A stretch of 64,000 nt of DNA from Tepidiformaceae bacterium (GTDB lineage: Bacteria; Chloroflexota; Dehalococcoidia; Tepidiformales; Tepidiformaceae). The notes beneath the pieces were generated by a model. The model was not told the DNA's origin. It saw only the letters and a list, made by a program, of their open reading frames with translations, and made no database searches. Shown here in pieces: positions 44,801-52,050 of this stretch. A program made the position numbers and the translations under genes. The first letter of the stretch is position 1. Each line of letters starts with the position of its first letter. The stretch covers positions 1,093,289 to 1,157,288 of the forward strand of contig OY282446.1 in assembly GCA_958295975.1 (NCBI GenBank). Reading direction: 5' to 3'.

Positions 44801-45209
44801 AACCGGAGAAGAAGAGGAAGTGGGCGCGCGGGCGCAGCTCGTCGTCGTGGCGCACGGGTTCGCCCGGCGGCGTCAGGAAGAAGGTGGAGGAGCGCCCGTA
44901 GAAGCCCATGCCCTCGATCAGCGGCCCCGCGTGATGGCGCAGCAGGGAGACGGTGGTCTCGCGCCGCGCGGCGTGCAGCGAGGTCTCGCCCGGCTGGCTG
45001 TTGGCCACCACCTTCAGGTCGAGGTTGAGGGGGTCTTGCTGGCGCAGCGTGAAGCGGAGGCCGAGGTCGCGCACGGCGTCGGAGTAGAGGACGACGCTGG
45101 ACATGAGGGCGGCGGCGAGGATCGCGCCGAAGGCCACCGTGGCCAGCAGCCGCCAGCTGGCCAGGCCGCGGCGGGCGGCGATGCGCAGGAGGGGCGTGAG
45201 GCGCGCCAT
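41850..45209 (-). CDS. Giant FtsX/MacB-like ABC permease A
   Basis: The 1119-residue protein starts MARLTPLLRIAARRGLASW. It has an N-terminal helix, a long extracytoplasmic domain, an FtsX-like helix cluster in the middle (MLLIAGIALYYLVLVSTMLVERRAGEIALLKSRGASSGQ), a second large outside domain, and a C-terminal FtsX-like cluster (SLEFAILRTMGFSGRQVAGL). This duplicated two-FtsX architecture is typical of LolC/MacB-type permeases working with ATPases like those downstream. It is a paralogue of the divergent permease B, with 73 bases between their starts. Substrate unknown. Confidence 0.9.
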   Translation of the reverse strand: MARLTPLLRIAARRGLASWRLLATVAFGAILAAALMSSVVLYSDAVRDLGLRFTLRQQDPLNLDLKVVANSQPGETSLHAARRETTVSLLRHHAGPLIEGMGFYGRSSTFFLTPPGEPVRHDDELRPRAHFLFFSGFADRVTLVAGAEPALPPPYAGGGAPRLEAWMGAEAARALGARPGDVFELHPFWRDDAEPLTVVITGFVEPHDPEARAWFGNARRLTVANTRWPTWPLVIDERAFAETIAPYLPSIDGSFETIAFVDRERVTSRNAEGVEGSLRAFERAVGARLELSAVESSLADTITDYRGKLFFTRLPLFALMLLIAGIALYYLVLVSTMLVERRAGEIALLKSRGASSGQILAISLIEGLALAILATGLGPPLAAGAIRLLGPTPPFSALSQGELLRVSLTAEAFGMALLGAALALAALLWPAWRAARSTVVHHKQGLARPPRQPLFLRYYLDLALVGAGAFLFYQLRQRGSLVTERLFGDLSADPLLLVSPALFMLMIALLFLRLFPLALRAASWALRGLGGATAALGLWRMARSPLHHSRLILLLLLATSVGMFAAGFRATLDRSFADRAAYEAGAEGRIAGVREPARASPEGLTAAIEAIDGLDGAVAVARIDAAWVPEAGRSMPAELLGAGAGFAETAFWRDDFGGDLPELLARLRPEAAEPPPAAAPLPAGTRALGIWARISLPPDAARPGLRLRDGHGLLYEYIFPPEAVEEDADGWRLYVVDLARPVSPRERVPDLAGALELESVFLGVRRFAAAPGRATALLDDVLAWPAGAAREDAVTVEPFESLDRYESITGASGAAETAIARDRAGRDGGHAARIAFSYDGFTAGAVGLRLRRPAAPLGVLASRSFLEATGLGEGDAFPLRVNRQVIAARVAGSFALFPGFWPGGRDHLLVADLEALREAARGIPRQAGGVTANEVWLARVEGVPLDVEWLAERGVRARATWDRAAILARESSDPLVAASWEGILFLSFGAVLLLTALGFAVFSWLAAQTRSLEFAILRTMGFSGRQVAGLVAFEQLFVIVAGMAAGAALGFPLGRLMIGALALTEDGADVVPPLLSQVSWEAVLTVYGLLALVFALTAAALVRLYARLALHRALRIGEA

Positions 45210-45282
45210 GCGGCCCGTACGGTACGCGCGCGCGGGCGGCCCCGCGAGCGGAGCGGGCGCGCGGCTCGTAAGCTGCGCCCCC

Positions 45283-48200
45283 ATGGGCGGCCCGGCGCGC
45301 CTCTGGCGGCTCCTTCCCTGGCACGGCGCGGCCAGCTGGCCGATGCTGGGAGTGCTCATGCTGGGCGTGCTGGCGGCTTCCACGCTGCTGGCGGCGGCCC
45401 CCATCTACGCGCGCGCCATGGCCGACCTCGGCCTCAAGTTCACGGTGCGCGAGGAGCTGCGCGGCGATCCCCTCGTGCGCGTGGGCGTGGCGGCCGTGCA
45501 GCTGGGCGCGCCCGACTCCGTGGCCCTGCGCGAGGCCGTCGCGCAACGCCTCGACGAGCGCCTCGGCTGGTTCCAGCGGGAACGCGCGCTGGCGCTGGAA
45601 TCGTCGCGCCTCACCATCGGGCGCACGGGCGAGGAGCGGCGCGCGGGCTCCGCCCTGGGGCGGCTCCACGCGCTCGAGGGGTTCGAGCGCCGGGTGCGCG
45701 TGACGGAAGGCCGCCTGCCCGCCCCGGGCCTGCGCGAGGGGCGGCTGGAGGTGGTCATGGGCGAGCGCGCGGCCATGGTGGCGCGGCTCGCGCCGGGCGA
45801 CGAGTTCCTGCTCATCGAGGAGCTGGACACCTGCGACCGCATCATCCCCCAGGGCCTGCAGCCGCAGCCCCCCTGCCAGCTGACGGCGGTGGCGCGCCAC
45901 GCCATCCCCGCGCGGCTGGCGGGTCTCGTGGCCGTGGAGGACGCCGACGATCCCTTCTGGGCGGGCGCCGCCGCGCGCTACGTCTCGCCCGCGCCGCCGC
46001 TGGTCGATTCGGGGCTGGTGGTCCCCCTGCTGGCGCACCCCGAGGCCCTGCTCGGCGACTTGGCGGAGCGCTGGCCCGGGCAGCGGCTGGACCTGCGCTG
46101 GCACGCCTTCGCCGACGTGGACCGGCTCGACCAGGGCAACTACGAGCGGGCGCGGGACGACATCCTCGCCCTCAACCGCGAGCTGCGGGCGCTGGACGGC
46201 TACGCCGTGAGCCCCCTGACGGCGACGCTGGACGCCTTCGGGCGGAGCGCCGCGTTCCAGCGCGCGCCGCTGGTCATCCTGCTGGCCCAGATCGCGGCCA
46301 TCGCCCTCTTCTACGTGGCGCTCGTCTCGGCGGCGGCGGTGGAGCGGCGCGCGGAGGAGATCGCGCTGCTGCGCGGGCGCGGCGCGAGCGTGGCACAGGT
46401 GACGGCCCTGCACGCGCTGGAGGGGCTGGCGCTGGCCGCCCCCGCCGTGCTGGCCGCGCCCTTCCTGGCGGGGGGCGCGACCGCCCTGCTGGGGCTCACG
46501 CCCCTCTTCAGCGACCTCTCCGGCGGCGGGCCGCTGCCCGTCACGTTCGAGCCGCTGGCCTTCCCCCTGGCGGCGCTGGGGGCGCTGCTCGCGGCGCTGG
46601 CGCTGGCCGTGCCCGCGTGGCTGGCGGCGCGGCGCGAACCGAGCGGCGGGCGGCGCGCGCTGGAACGCCCCGGCCCCGGCCTCTTCCAGCGCTACTACCT
46701 CGACGCGGCCCTCGCCGGGCTGGCCCTGCTCGCCCTCTGGGAGCTGAACGAGCGCGACTCCGTGTTCACGCCCTCGGCCACGGGCGGGGTGTCGAGCGAT
46801 CCCCTGCTGCTGGCCACGCCCGCCATCGTCATCGCCGCGGCGGCGGCGGTGCTGGCGCGCGTCCTGCCCCTCCTGCCGCGGCTGGCGGCGCGCGCGACGG
46901 AGCGGCTGTCGGGGGCCTCCCTGGCCATGGGCCTGTGGCAGCTGGCGCGCCGTCCGGGGCCCCCCACGCAGCTGGGCCTGCTGCTCATGATGACGGTGGC
47001 GACGGGCATCTTCGCCGCCAGCTACGCGGCCACGGCGGAGCGCTCCCACGCCGACCGCGCGCGCTTCGCCGCGGGCGTCGAACTGCGCGCGGGCGCCACC
47101 GGCGGGGCCATCGACCTGCCCGACGATCCCGCCGTCCTCGAAGCGGGCGCGCGCGAACTGGGGGGCGTGACCGGGGCCGCCGCCGTGCTGCGCCTCGAGG
47201 GCGAGACGGCCACGCCCGCCAGCCGCGGCCCGGCCGTCTCCGTGCTGGCCATGACGCGCGCCGCGGGCGACCTCCTCTGGTGGCGCGACGACTTCGCGGA
47301 CGAGCCGCTGGAGGCCATGCTCGACCGCCTCGCCGCGGGCGGCGCCCCGCCCGGCCTGCCCGTGCCGGAGGGCTCGCGTGAGCTCTCCGTGTGGGTGAAC
47401 CCGGAACGCGCGCGCCCCACGGTGACGCTCTGGGCGCGGGTGCGCGACGCCGCCGGACGGCACGATCTGGTCGATTTCGGCAAGATCGACTTCACCGGCT
47501 GGCGCGAGCTGCGGGCCGTGATCGAGAGCCGCAGCTTCCGCCCCCTGGTGGAGCCGGTCTCGGTCGTCGGCCTCATCCTCACGGAGCCTCCCAACCAGTT
47601 CAACGCCGACGACGCGCCCCTCTACCTCGACGACCTGGCGGCGCTGGACGGGGCGGGCGCGCGCACGCTGCTGGACGGGTTCGAGGGGGCCTCGCGCTGG
47701 CTCGCCATCCCCGGCGCGGAGTCCTTCCCCGACGAACTGCGGCTGGACGCGGGGGCGGCGCGCTCCGGCGAACGCGGCGCGCGGCTGGCCTTCCGACGCG
47801 GCACCACGGGCGAGCGACGCGGCCTCTTCCCCGCGGGCCGCGACGCCTCCCTGCCCGCGCTGGCGAGCGACGCCTTCCTGCGCGCCAACGGCCTCGGGGT
47901 GGGCGACGAGACGCGCGTCGAGATCGACGGCATCGTCGTGCCCGCGGTCGTGCGCGGGCGCTACGAGCGCTTCCCCACGCTGCCCGCGCTGGAAGGCCCC
48001 TCGCTCGTGCTCGACCGCGACCGGCTGCTGCGCTGGGCGGCGCTGGTGGAGACCGCGCCGGGCGACCTCGCGCGCGCCAACGAGCTGTGGCTGGACCTGG
48101 CCCCCGACGCCCCCCGCGCGCCCCTGCTGGCGGCGCTCGACGGCTGGGGCCTGCGCCGCGTGACGGACCGCGCGGAGGCGCTGGCGGCGGCGGCGTCCAA

Positions 48201-48636
48201 CCCCCTCATCGCGGCCAGTGGCGCGGGCGTGCTCGCCGTCTCCTTCGCGGCGGCGCTGGCGCTGGTGGCCGCGGCCCTGCTCGTCTCCCTGTGGACGGTG
48301 GTGCGGCGGCGGCGCGTGGAGTTCGCCGTGCTCGCCGCCATCGGCCTCACGCGGCGGCAGGCGCTGGCCGCGCTGGCGCTGGAGTACGCCGCCGTGGGCG
48401 CGGCGGGCGTGGTCGCGGGCGCCGTCGCCGGGCTGGTGGTGGGACGCCGCATGTTGGCCTTCCTCGACGTGACGGAGCTGGGGCTGCCCGTGGAGCCGGG
48501 CTTCGTGCTGCAGACGGAGTGGGGCTTCGTGGCGGTGGGGGCGGGCGCGGTGGCGGTGGTGCTGGCGCTGGCGCTGGCGGCGGCGGCGCGCGCCCTCACG
48601 CGCGGCTCCGAGGCCGCCGCCCTGCGCATGGAGTGA
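45283..48636 (+). CDS. Giant FtsX/MacB-like ABC permease B
   Basis: The 1117-residue protein is a full-length paralogue of permease A. It begins MGGPARLWRLLPWHGAASW and shares the central FYVALVSAAAVERRAEEIALLRGRGAS cluster and the C-terminal VEFAVLAAIGLTRRQALA cluster. The two outside domains are more diverged. TAAGCT (45269–45274) lies 8 nt before the ATG. It has no ATPase gene of its own on its strand, so it likely shares the two divergent ATPases, giving a transporter with two different permeases and two different ATPases. Confidence 0.9.
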   Translation: MGGPARLWRLLPWHGAASWPMLGVLMLGVLAASTLLAAAPIYARAMADLGLKFTVREELRGDPLVRVGVAAVQLGAPDSVALREAVAQRLDERLGWFQRERALALESSRLTIGRTGEERRAGSALGRLHALEGFERRVRVTEGRLPAPGLREGRLEVVMGERAAMVARLAPGDEFLLIEELDTCDRIIPQGLQPQPPCQLTAVARHAIPARLAGLVAVEDADDPFWAGAAARYVSPAPPLVDSGLVVPLLAHPEALLGDLAERWPGQRLDLRWHAFADVDRLDQGNYERARDDILALNRELRALDGYAVSPLTATLDAFGRSAAFQRAPLVILLAQIAAIALFYVALVSAAAVERRAEEIALLRGRGASVAQVTALHALEGLALAAPAVLAAPFLAGGATALLGLTPLFSDLSGGGPLPVTFEPLAFPLAALGALLAALALAVPAWLAARREPSGGRRALERPGPGLFQRYYLDAALAGLALLALWELNERDSVFTPSATGGVSSDPLLLATPAIVIAAAAAVLARVLPLLPRLAARATERLSGASLAMGLWQLARRPGPPTQLGLLLMMTVATGIFAASYAATAERSHADRARFAAGVELRAGATGGAIDLPDDPAVLEAGARELGGVTGAAAVLRLEGETATPASRGPAVSVLAMTRAAGDLLWWRDDFADEPLEAMLDRLAAGGAPPGLPVPEGSRELSVWVNPERARPTVTLWARVRDAAGRHDLVDFGKIDFTGWRELRAVIESRSFRPLVEPVSVVGLILTEPPNQFNADDAPLYLDDLAALDGAGARTLLDGFEGASRWLAIPGAESFPDELRLDAGAARSGERGARLAFRRGTTGERRGLFPAGRDASLPALASDAFLRANGLGVGDETRVEIDGIVVPAVVRGRYERFPTLPALEGPSLVLDRDRLLRWAALVETAPGDLARANELWLDLAPDAPRAPLLAALDGWGLRRVTDRAEALAAAASNPLIAASGAGVLAVSFAAALALVAAALLVSLWTVVRRRRVEFAVLAAIGLTRRQALAALALEYAAVGAAGVVAGAVAGLVVGRRMLAFLDVTELGLPVEPGFVLQTEWGFVAVGAGAVAVVLALALAAAARALTRGSEAAALRME

Positions 48637-48654
48637 CGGGGCGGCAGTGTTGTG

Positions 48655-48676
48655 CACGTGCGCGCGCGCGCACGTG
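48655..48676. terminator. 22-bp perfect palindrome (hairpin or cruciform)
   Basis: CACGTG, five CG dinucleotides, then CACGTG read the same on both strands. The palindrome is 18 bases after the permease B stop and 100 bases before the nuclease–methylase gene. It may terminate the permease transcript or form a cruciform. No T-run follows. Confidence 0.5.
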
Positions 48677-48776
48677 AGAGTATGGTTAACCCGCTCGGCG
48701 CACAGGCGTTCGCGCAAGCGGACCCAGTGCGGCGGACCATGCGTTGGTCAGCGGTAACGCGACCTGGGGAGCGGCC

Positions 48777-51248
48777 ATGGTTCCCGGCCCGGCCAAGCGC
48801 GGACGCGATTTTGCCACCGGCAAGCCGGTCGCGCTGTCCCAGCCCGAAGAGCAGGTGCGCCAGGAGTTCGAGCGCATCCTCGTCGAGAGCTACGGCTATG
48901 CCACGGATGAACTCGATATCCGCGTGCGCATCCCCCGCGGGACGGGCCAGTTCGACGACGAAGCCGATATCGTCATCTACCGCTCCGCCACGGGGCGCGA
49001 CCCCGCGCGCGACATCCTCGGCATCGTCGAGACCAAGCGCCCGGAACGCTCCGACGGCATCGCCCAGATCAAGTCGTACATGACGGCCACCTCCGCGGAT
49101 TGGGGCGTTTGGACGAATGGGGAGGACATCGCCTACCTCTGCCGTCGGGACAATCGCATCCTGGACGACTACCTCACCAACATTCCGGAGCGGGGACAGT
49201 CCACGGCGGACGTCGGGCGGCTGTCGAAAGGCGATCTTCGCCCGTTCCGGCGGCAGGAGCTGAAATCCGCGTTCTGGCGAATCCTGAATACCCTGTACGC
49301 CAACACCACCATCAGCCGTCGCGAGAAGCTCGGCAACGAGATGATCAAACTCATCTTCTGCAAAATCGAGGATGAGCGGGCGTACCGTGAGCGCACGCCA
49401 GCGTTCAGGGCCGAGGCGGGCGAGGATCCGGAGGCGGTGAAGGCGCGTGTCGACGAACTGTTTGAGCGCGTCCGCGAGCAGCTCACGCACGATGGCGTCT
49501 TCGCCGAGCACGAAACGATCACGCTCGACGCCACGTCGGTCCGCTGGGTCGTGGGGCAACTGGAGCGGGGGAGCCTGCTCGAAACCGACAGCGATGTCGT
49601 CGGGGACGCCTTCGAGGTCTTCGCGGAGTCCAAGCTCGTGGGCGAGAAGGGGGAGTTCTTCACCCCGCGGGGAGTGGTCAAAATCGCCGTGCGCCTTGCC
49701 GATCCCCAGCCGCTCGCGACGATCTGCGACCCCGCCTGCGGTTCCGGCGGATTCCTGATTCATGCGATGAAGCACATCTGGGATGCGATGGAACGCCACC
49801 CCCGCTGGCGGGGAAGTCTCGATATCGACGCCCGGAAGCGGGAGATGGCGACCCAGACCATCTATGGAATCGACAAGGAAACCGACCTCGTGCGGATTGC
49901 GAAGGCGTACATGGCCATATCCGGCGATGGCCGGAGCAATGTCGTCCACGACAATTCTCTGCACACTGCTGATAAATTCACTACTGCAGGCAAGCAGCAT
50001 TTTGTCGATGGACATTACTTCCGTAAGTTCGACTTCGTGCTAACGAACCCTCCGTTCGGCACCAAGACGAAAGTGTTGCCTGAAGACTGCAAACCCTTCG
50101 CTCTTGGTCATGTGTGGAAGAAGAGTGCTTCCGGACGTTGGGAACAAACTGCCAAAATTCCGAGCAAAGGAAAGGATCCTTATGTTCTTTTTGTCGAGCG
50201 TTGCCTCGATATGCTTCGGTCGGAAGGAGTGCTGGCCATCGTGCTTCCCGAGACTGCCTTCCATGCCCGGAGCTTGGGGTATCTTCGTCAGTTTATGTAC
50301 CAAGGGAATAGTATTTCGGCGATCATTAGTCTTCCGCACAACACCTTTCGCCCTCATAATAATGCCAAAACCTGTCTCGTTATTCTCCGTAAAGGTCAGA
50401 CTCAGCAAGAACAGATTGTCATGGCCAATCCCGTCGAAATGGGCCACGATCACCAAGGAAAGTCCATCTATCGGACCGGGACGGAAGAAGTCTGGGACGA
50501 TCTGCAAAAAATCCTTGAAGAGATCGACGCCGAGCCGAGCGACGATCATGGTTTCCTGTTTACCGTCGATGCGGACGCCATCAATCCGGATATTCTGGTT
50601 CCGGCTTACTATCAGGGATTGCTGAATGCCCCCGACCTGCCCGACGGAAGGACTGGGGTGACGCTGGGAGAACTTGTCGACGGCGGCTTCATCGAAGCCT
50701 GGGATGGGCACGGCTCCCCGCCGGCGACGGCGAAGGGGAACGGTCCGATCCCCTATATCCGCGTCTCCGACATCGTCAATTGGGAACTGTACCGCAATCC
50801 GGTCTCCGGCATTCCCGAGGAAACTTATCGGCGCATCCTCGGGAAGAAGCGCCGTCCCGAAGCCGGGGATGTCGTGTTCGTGCGTCGTGGGAGTTACCGC
50901 ATCGGAACGGTGGCGATGGCTTCGCCCCGTGATTCGGAAGTGCTGTTGACGCGGGAGCTCCTGTCGCTTCGGGTGGTCGGCGAGAATCCGTACGGCATCA
51001 CGCCGTTCTACCTGCTCTTTCTGCTTTCCTCGCAATACGTGCAGGACCAGATTCCGTGCAGGGTGTTCAGCGACACCACGCTCCCGAACCTGGACGACAG
51101 ATGGCGGGAACTGGTCCTCCCGATCCACCGGGATCGATCAGAAGCTCGGTCGGTGGGCGCCGAGGTCGAACGCGCGATTCGGAGCAAGTGGCAGGCGCAG
51201 GATCACATCGACGCTCTGCGCGAGGCGTCCGGCGGTCTCACCACGTAG
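48777..51248 (+). CDS. Single-chain restriction enzyme: nuclease, N6-adenine methylase and specificity domains
   Basis: This 823-residue protein has an N-terminal PD-(D/E)xK domain like that of HsdR (DEADIVIY, D64; GIVETKR, E85 and K87), then an HsdM-like helical part and N6-methylase (FFTPRGVV, DPACGSGG at about 319, NPPFG at about 424). The C-terminus is HsdS-like target recognition (from about 620: VTLGELVDGGF, IPYIRVSDI, AGDVVFVRRGS). It looks like a Type IIG-style enzyme derived from Type I parts, without a helicase. ATG 48777 has GGGGAG upstream. The DNA from about 49.9 to 50.6 kb is clearly AT-richer than the host, so it was probably acquired. Confidence 0.88.
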   Translation: MVPGPAKRGRDFATGKPVALSQPEEQVRQEFERILVESYGYATDELDIRVRIPRGTGQFDDEADIVIYRSATGRDPARDILGIVETKRPERSDGIAQIKSYMTATSADWGVWTNGEDIAYLCRRDNRILDDYLTNIPERGQSTADVGRLSKGDLRPFRRQELKSAFWRILNTLYANTTISRREKLGNEMIKLIFCKIEDERAYRERTPAFRAEAGEDPEAVKARVDELFERVREQLTHDGVFAEHETITLDATSVRWVVGQLERGSLLETDSDVVGDAFEVFAESKLVGEKGEFFTPRGVVKIAVRLADPQPLATICDPACGSGGFLIHAMKHIWDAMERHPRWRGSLDIDARKREMATQTIYGIDKETDLVRIAKAYMAISGDGRSNVVHDNSLHTADKFTTAGKQHFVDGHYFRKFDFVLTNPPFGTKTKVLPEDCKPFALGHVWKKSASGRWEQTAKIPSKGKDPYVLFVERCLDMLRSEGVLAIVLPETAFHARSLGYLRQFMYQGNSISAIISLPHNTFRPHNNAKTCLVILRKGQTQQEQIVMANPVEMGHDHQGKSIYRTGTEEVWDDLQKILEEIDAEPSDDHGFLFTVDADAINPDILVPAYYQGLLNAPDLPDGRTGVTLGELVDGGFIEAWDGHGSPPATAKGNGPIPYIRVSDIVNWELYRNPVSGIPEETYRRILGKKRRPEAGDVVFVRRGSYRIGTVAMASPRDSEVLLTRELLSLRVVGENPYGITPFYLLFLLSSQYVQDQIPCRVFSDTTLPNLDDRWRELVLPIHRDRSEARSVGAEVERAIRSKWQAQDHIDALREASGGLTT

Positions 51249-51265
51249 TCCTGCCGCCCGCGCCC

Positions 51266-52000
51266 CTAGCGCGGGGCGACGAGGATGGCGCGCGCGTCCG
51301 CCGGGTCCGCGCCCGCGGGCGCGCGGATGGCCAGCTGGTCGCCCTCCGCCACGGGCGCGGCCCAGGGCTCGACCGCGACCAGGGGCACGCCCGGCAGCAG
51401 CAGGAGCGTCACGGGGCCGTCGGGACCGGCCAGCGTTGCCACCACCGCGCCCTCGCCCGCGGCGGGGTCGGGCGCGACGGAGTCGACCGCCCCCCACAGC
51501 ACCGGACGCCAGGCGGGATTGGCGGTCAGCTCCGCGCCCGTGAAGCCCGCGGGGGAGCGCGCCAGGCCGTCCGCCGCGGGGGCGGACGGCGCGCGCAGGA
51601 GGACGATGCGGCGGATGACGAAGTTGCGCACGGGGTCGGGCTCGCCGAGCACCGTGAGCCAGTGACCGGGGGCGATGGCGTCGGGGCCGAGCGGCACGAG
51701 TGCCTCGACGGCGGCGTCGGGGGCGAGCGCGACCGTGAGCGGCTGGCCCTCATGGCTGGCGGGCGCGAGCGTGAGCGTGCCGCCGGAGGCCTCGCGCACG
51801 TCGAAGCGCGTGGCGGGGCTGGCGGGCGGGGGCGCGGCGAAGGGCGCGGGCTGCGCGGGCGCGTCGCTGGTGGCCGGGCGCGAGAGGGTGAAGGCGGCGA
51901 TGCCCCCGCCGACCACGACCGCGAGCAGCAGAGCGGCGGCTGCGAGGGGCGCGGCCCGCCGCCAGCGGGGCGCGGGCGCGAGCGGCTCGCCGACGGCCAT
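51266..52000 (-). CDS. Membrane-anchored protein of unknown function
   Basis: The 244-residue protein has a basic N-terminus and one membrane helix (about residues 17–40, AAALLLAVVVGGGIAAFTL). A Pro/Ala linker leads to an outside region of beta-type sequence (GGTLTLAPASHEGQPLTVALA, HWLTVLGEPD). It may be an anchored beta-domain of the DUF5666 kind, but I am not sure. ATG 52000 is preferred over ATG 52009 because it lies 7 nt after a TATCAT box that overlaps the earlier ATG. It is divergent from the NHL gene. Confidence 0.65.
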   Translation of the reverse strand: MAVGEPLAPAPRWRRAAPLAAAALLLAVVVGGGIAAFTLSRPATSDAPAQPAPFAAPPPASPATRFDVREASGGTLTLAPASHEGQPLTVALAPDAAVEALVPLGPDAIAPGHWLTVLGEPDPVRNFVIRRIVLLRAPSAPAADGLARSPAGFTGAELTANPAWRPVLWGAVDSVAPDPAAGEGAVVATLAGPDGPVTLLLLPGVPLVAVEPWAAPVAEGDQLAIRAPAGADPADARAILVAPR

Positions 52001-52007
52001 GGCGCGC

Positions 52008-52043
52008 ATGATAGGGCGCGTGGGCGCCCTGCGCGCCTATAGT
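52008..52043. promoter_or_regulatory. Divergent leaderless -10 boxes between the anchored protein and NHL genes
   Basis: On the minus strand, TATCAT (52013–52008) lies 7 nt before ATG 52000. On the plus strand, TATAGT (52038–52043) lies 7 nt before ATG 52051. Both intervals fit leaderless transcription, and only about 50 bases separate the two genes. Confidence 0.55.
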
Positions 52044-52050
52044 CGGGTGT

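Noticed and set aside
41076-47381. A 2101-codon open frame on the plus strand across the permease genes
   Set aside because: It lies antisense to the ATPase 2 and permease A genes and out of frame over permease B. Its product is Arg/Gly/Ala/Pro-rich with no motif. At this GC content stop codons are rare in all frames.
43114-48717. An 1867-codon open frame on the minus strand
   Set aside because: Shadow of the two permease genes; product is low-complexity and has no recognisable domain.
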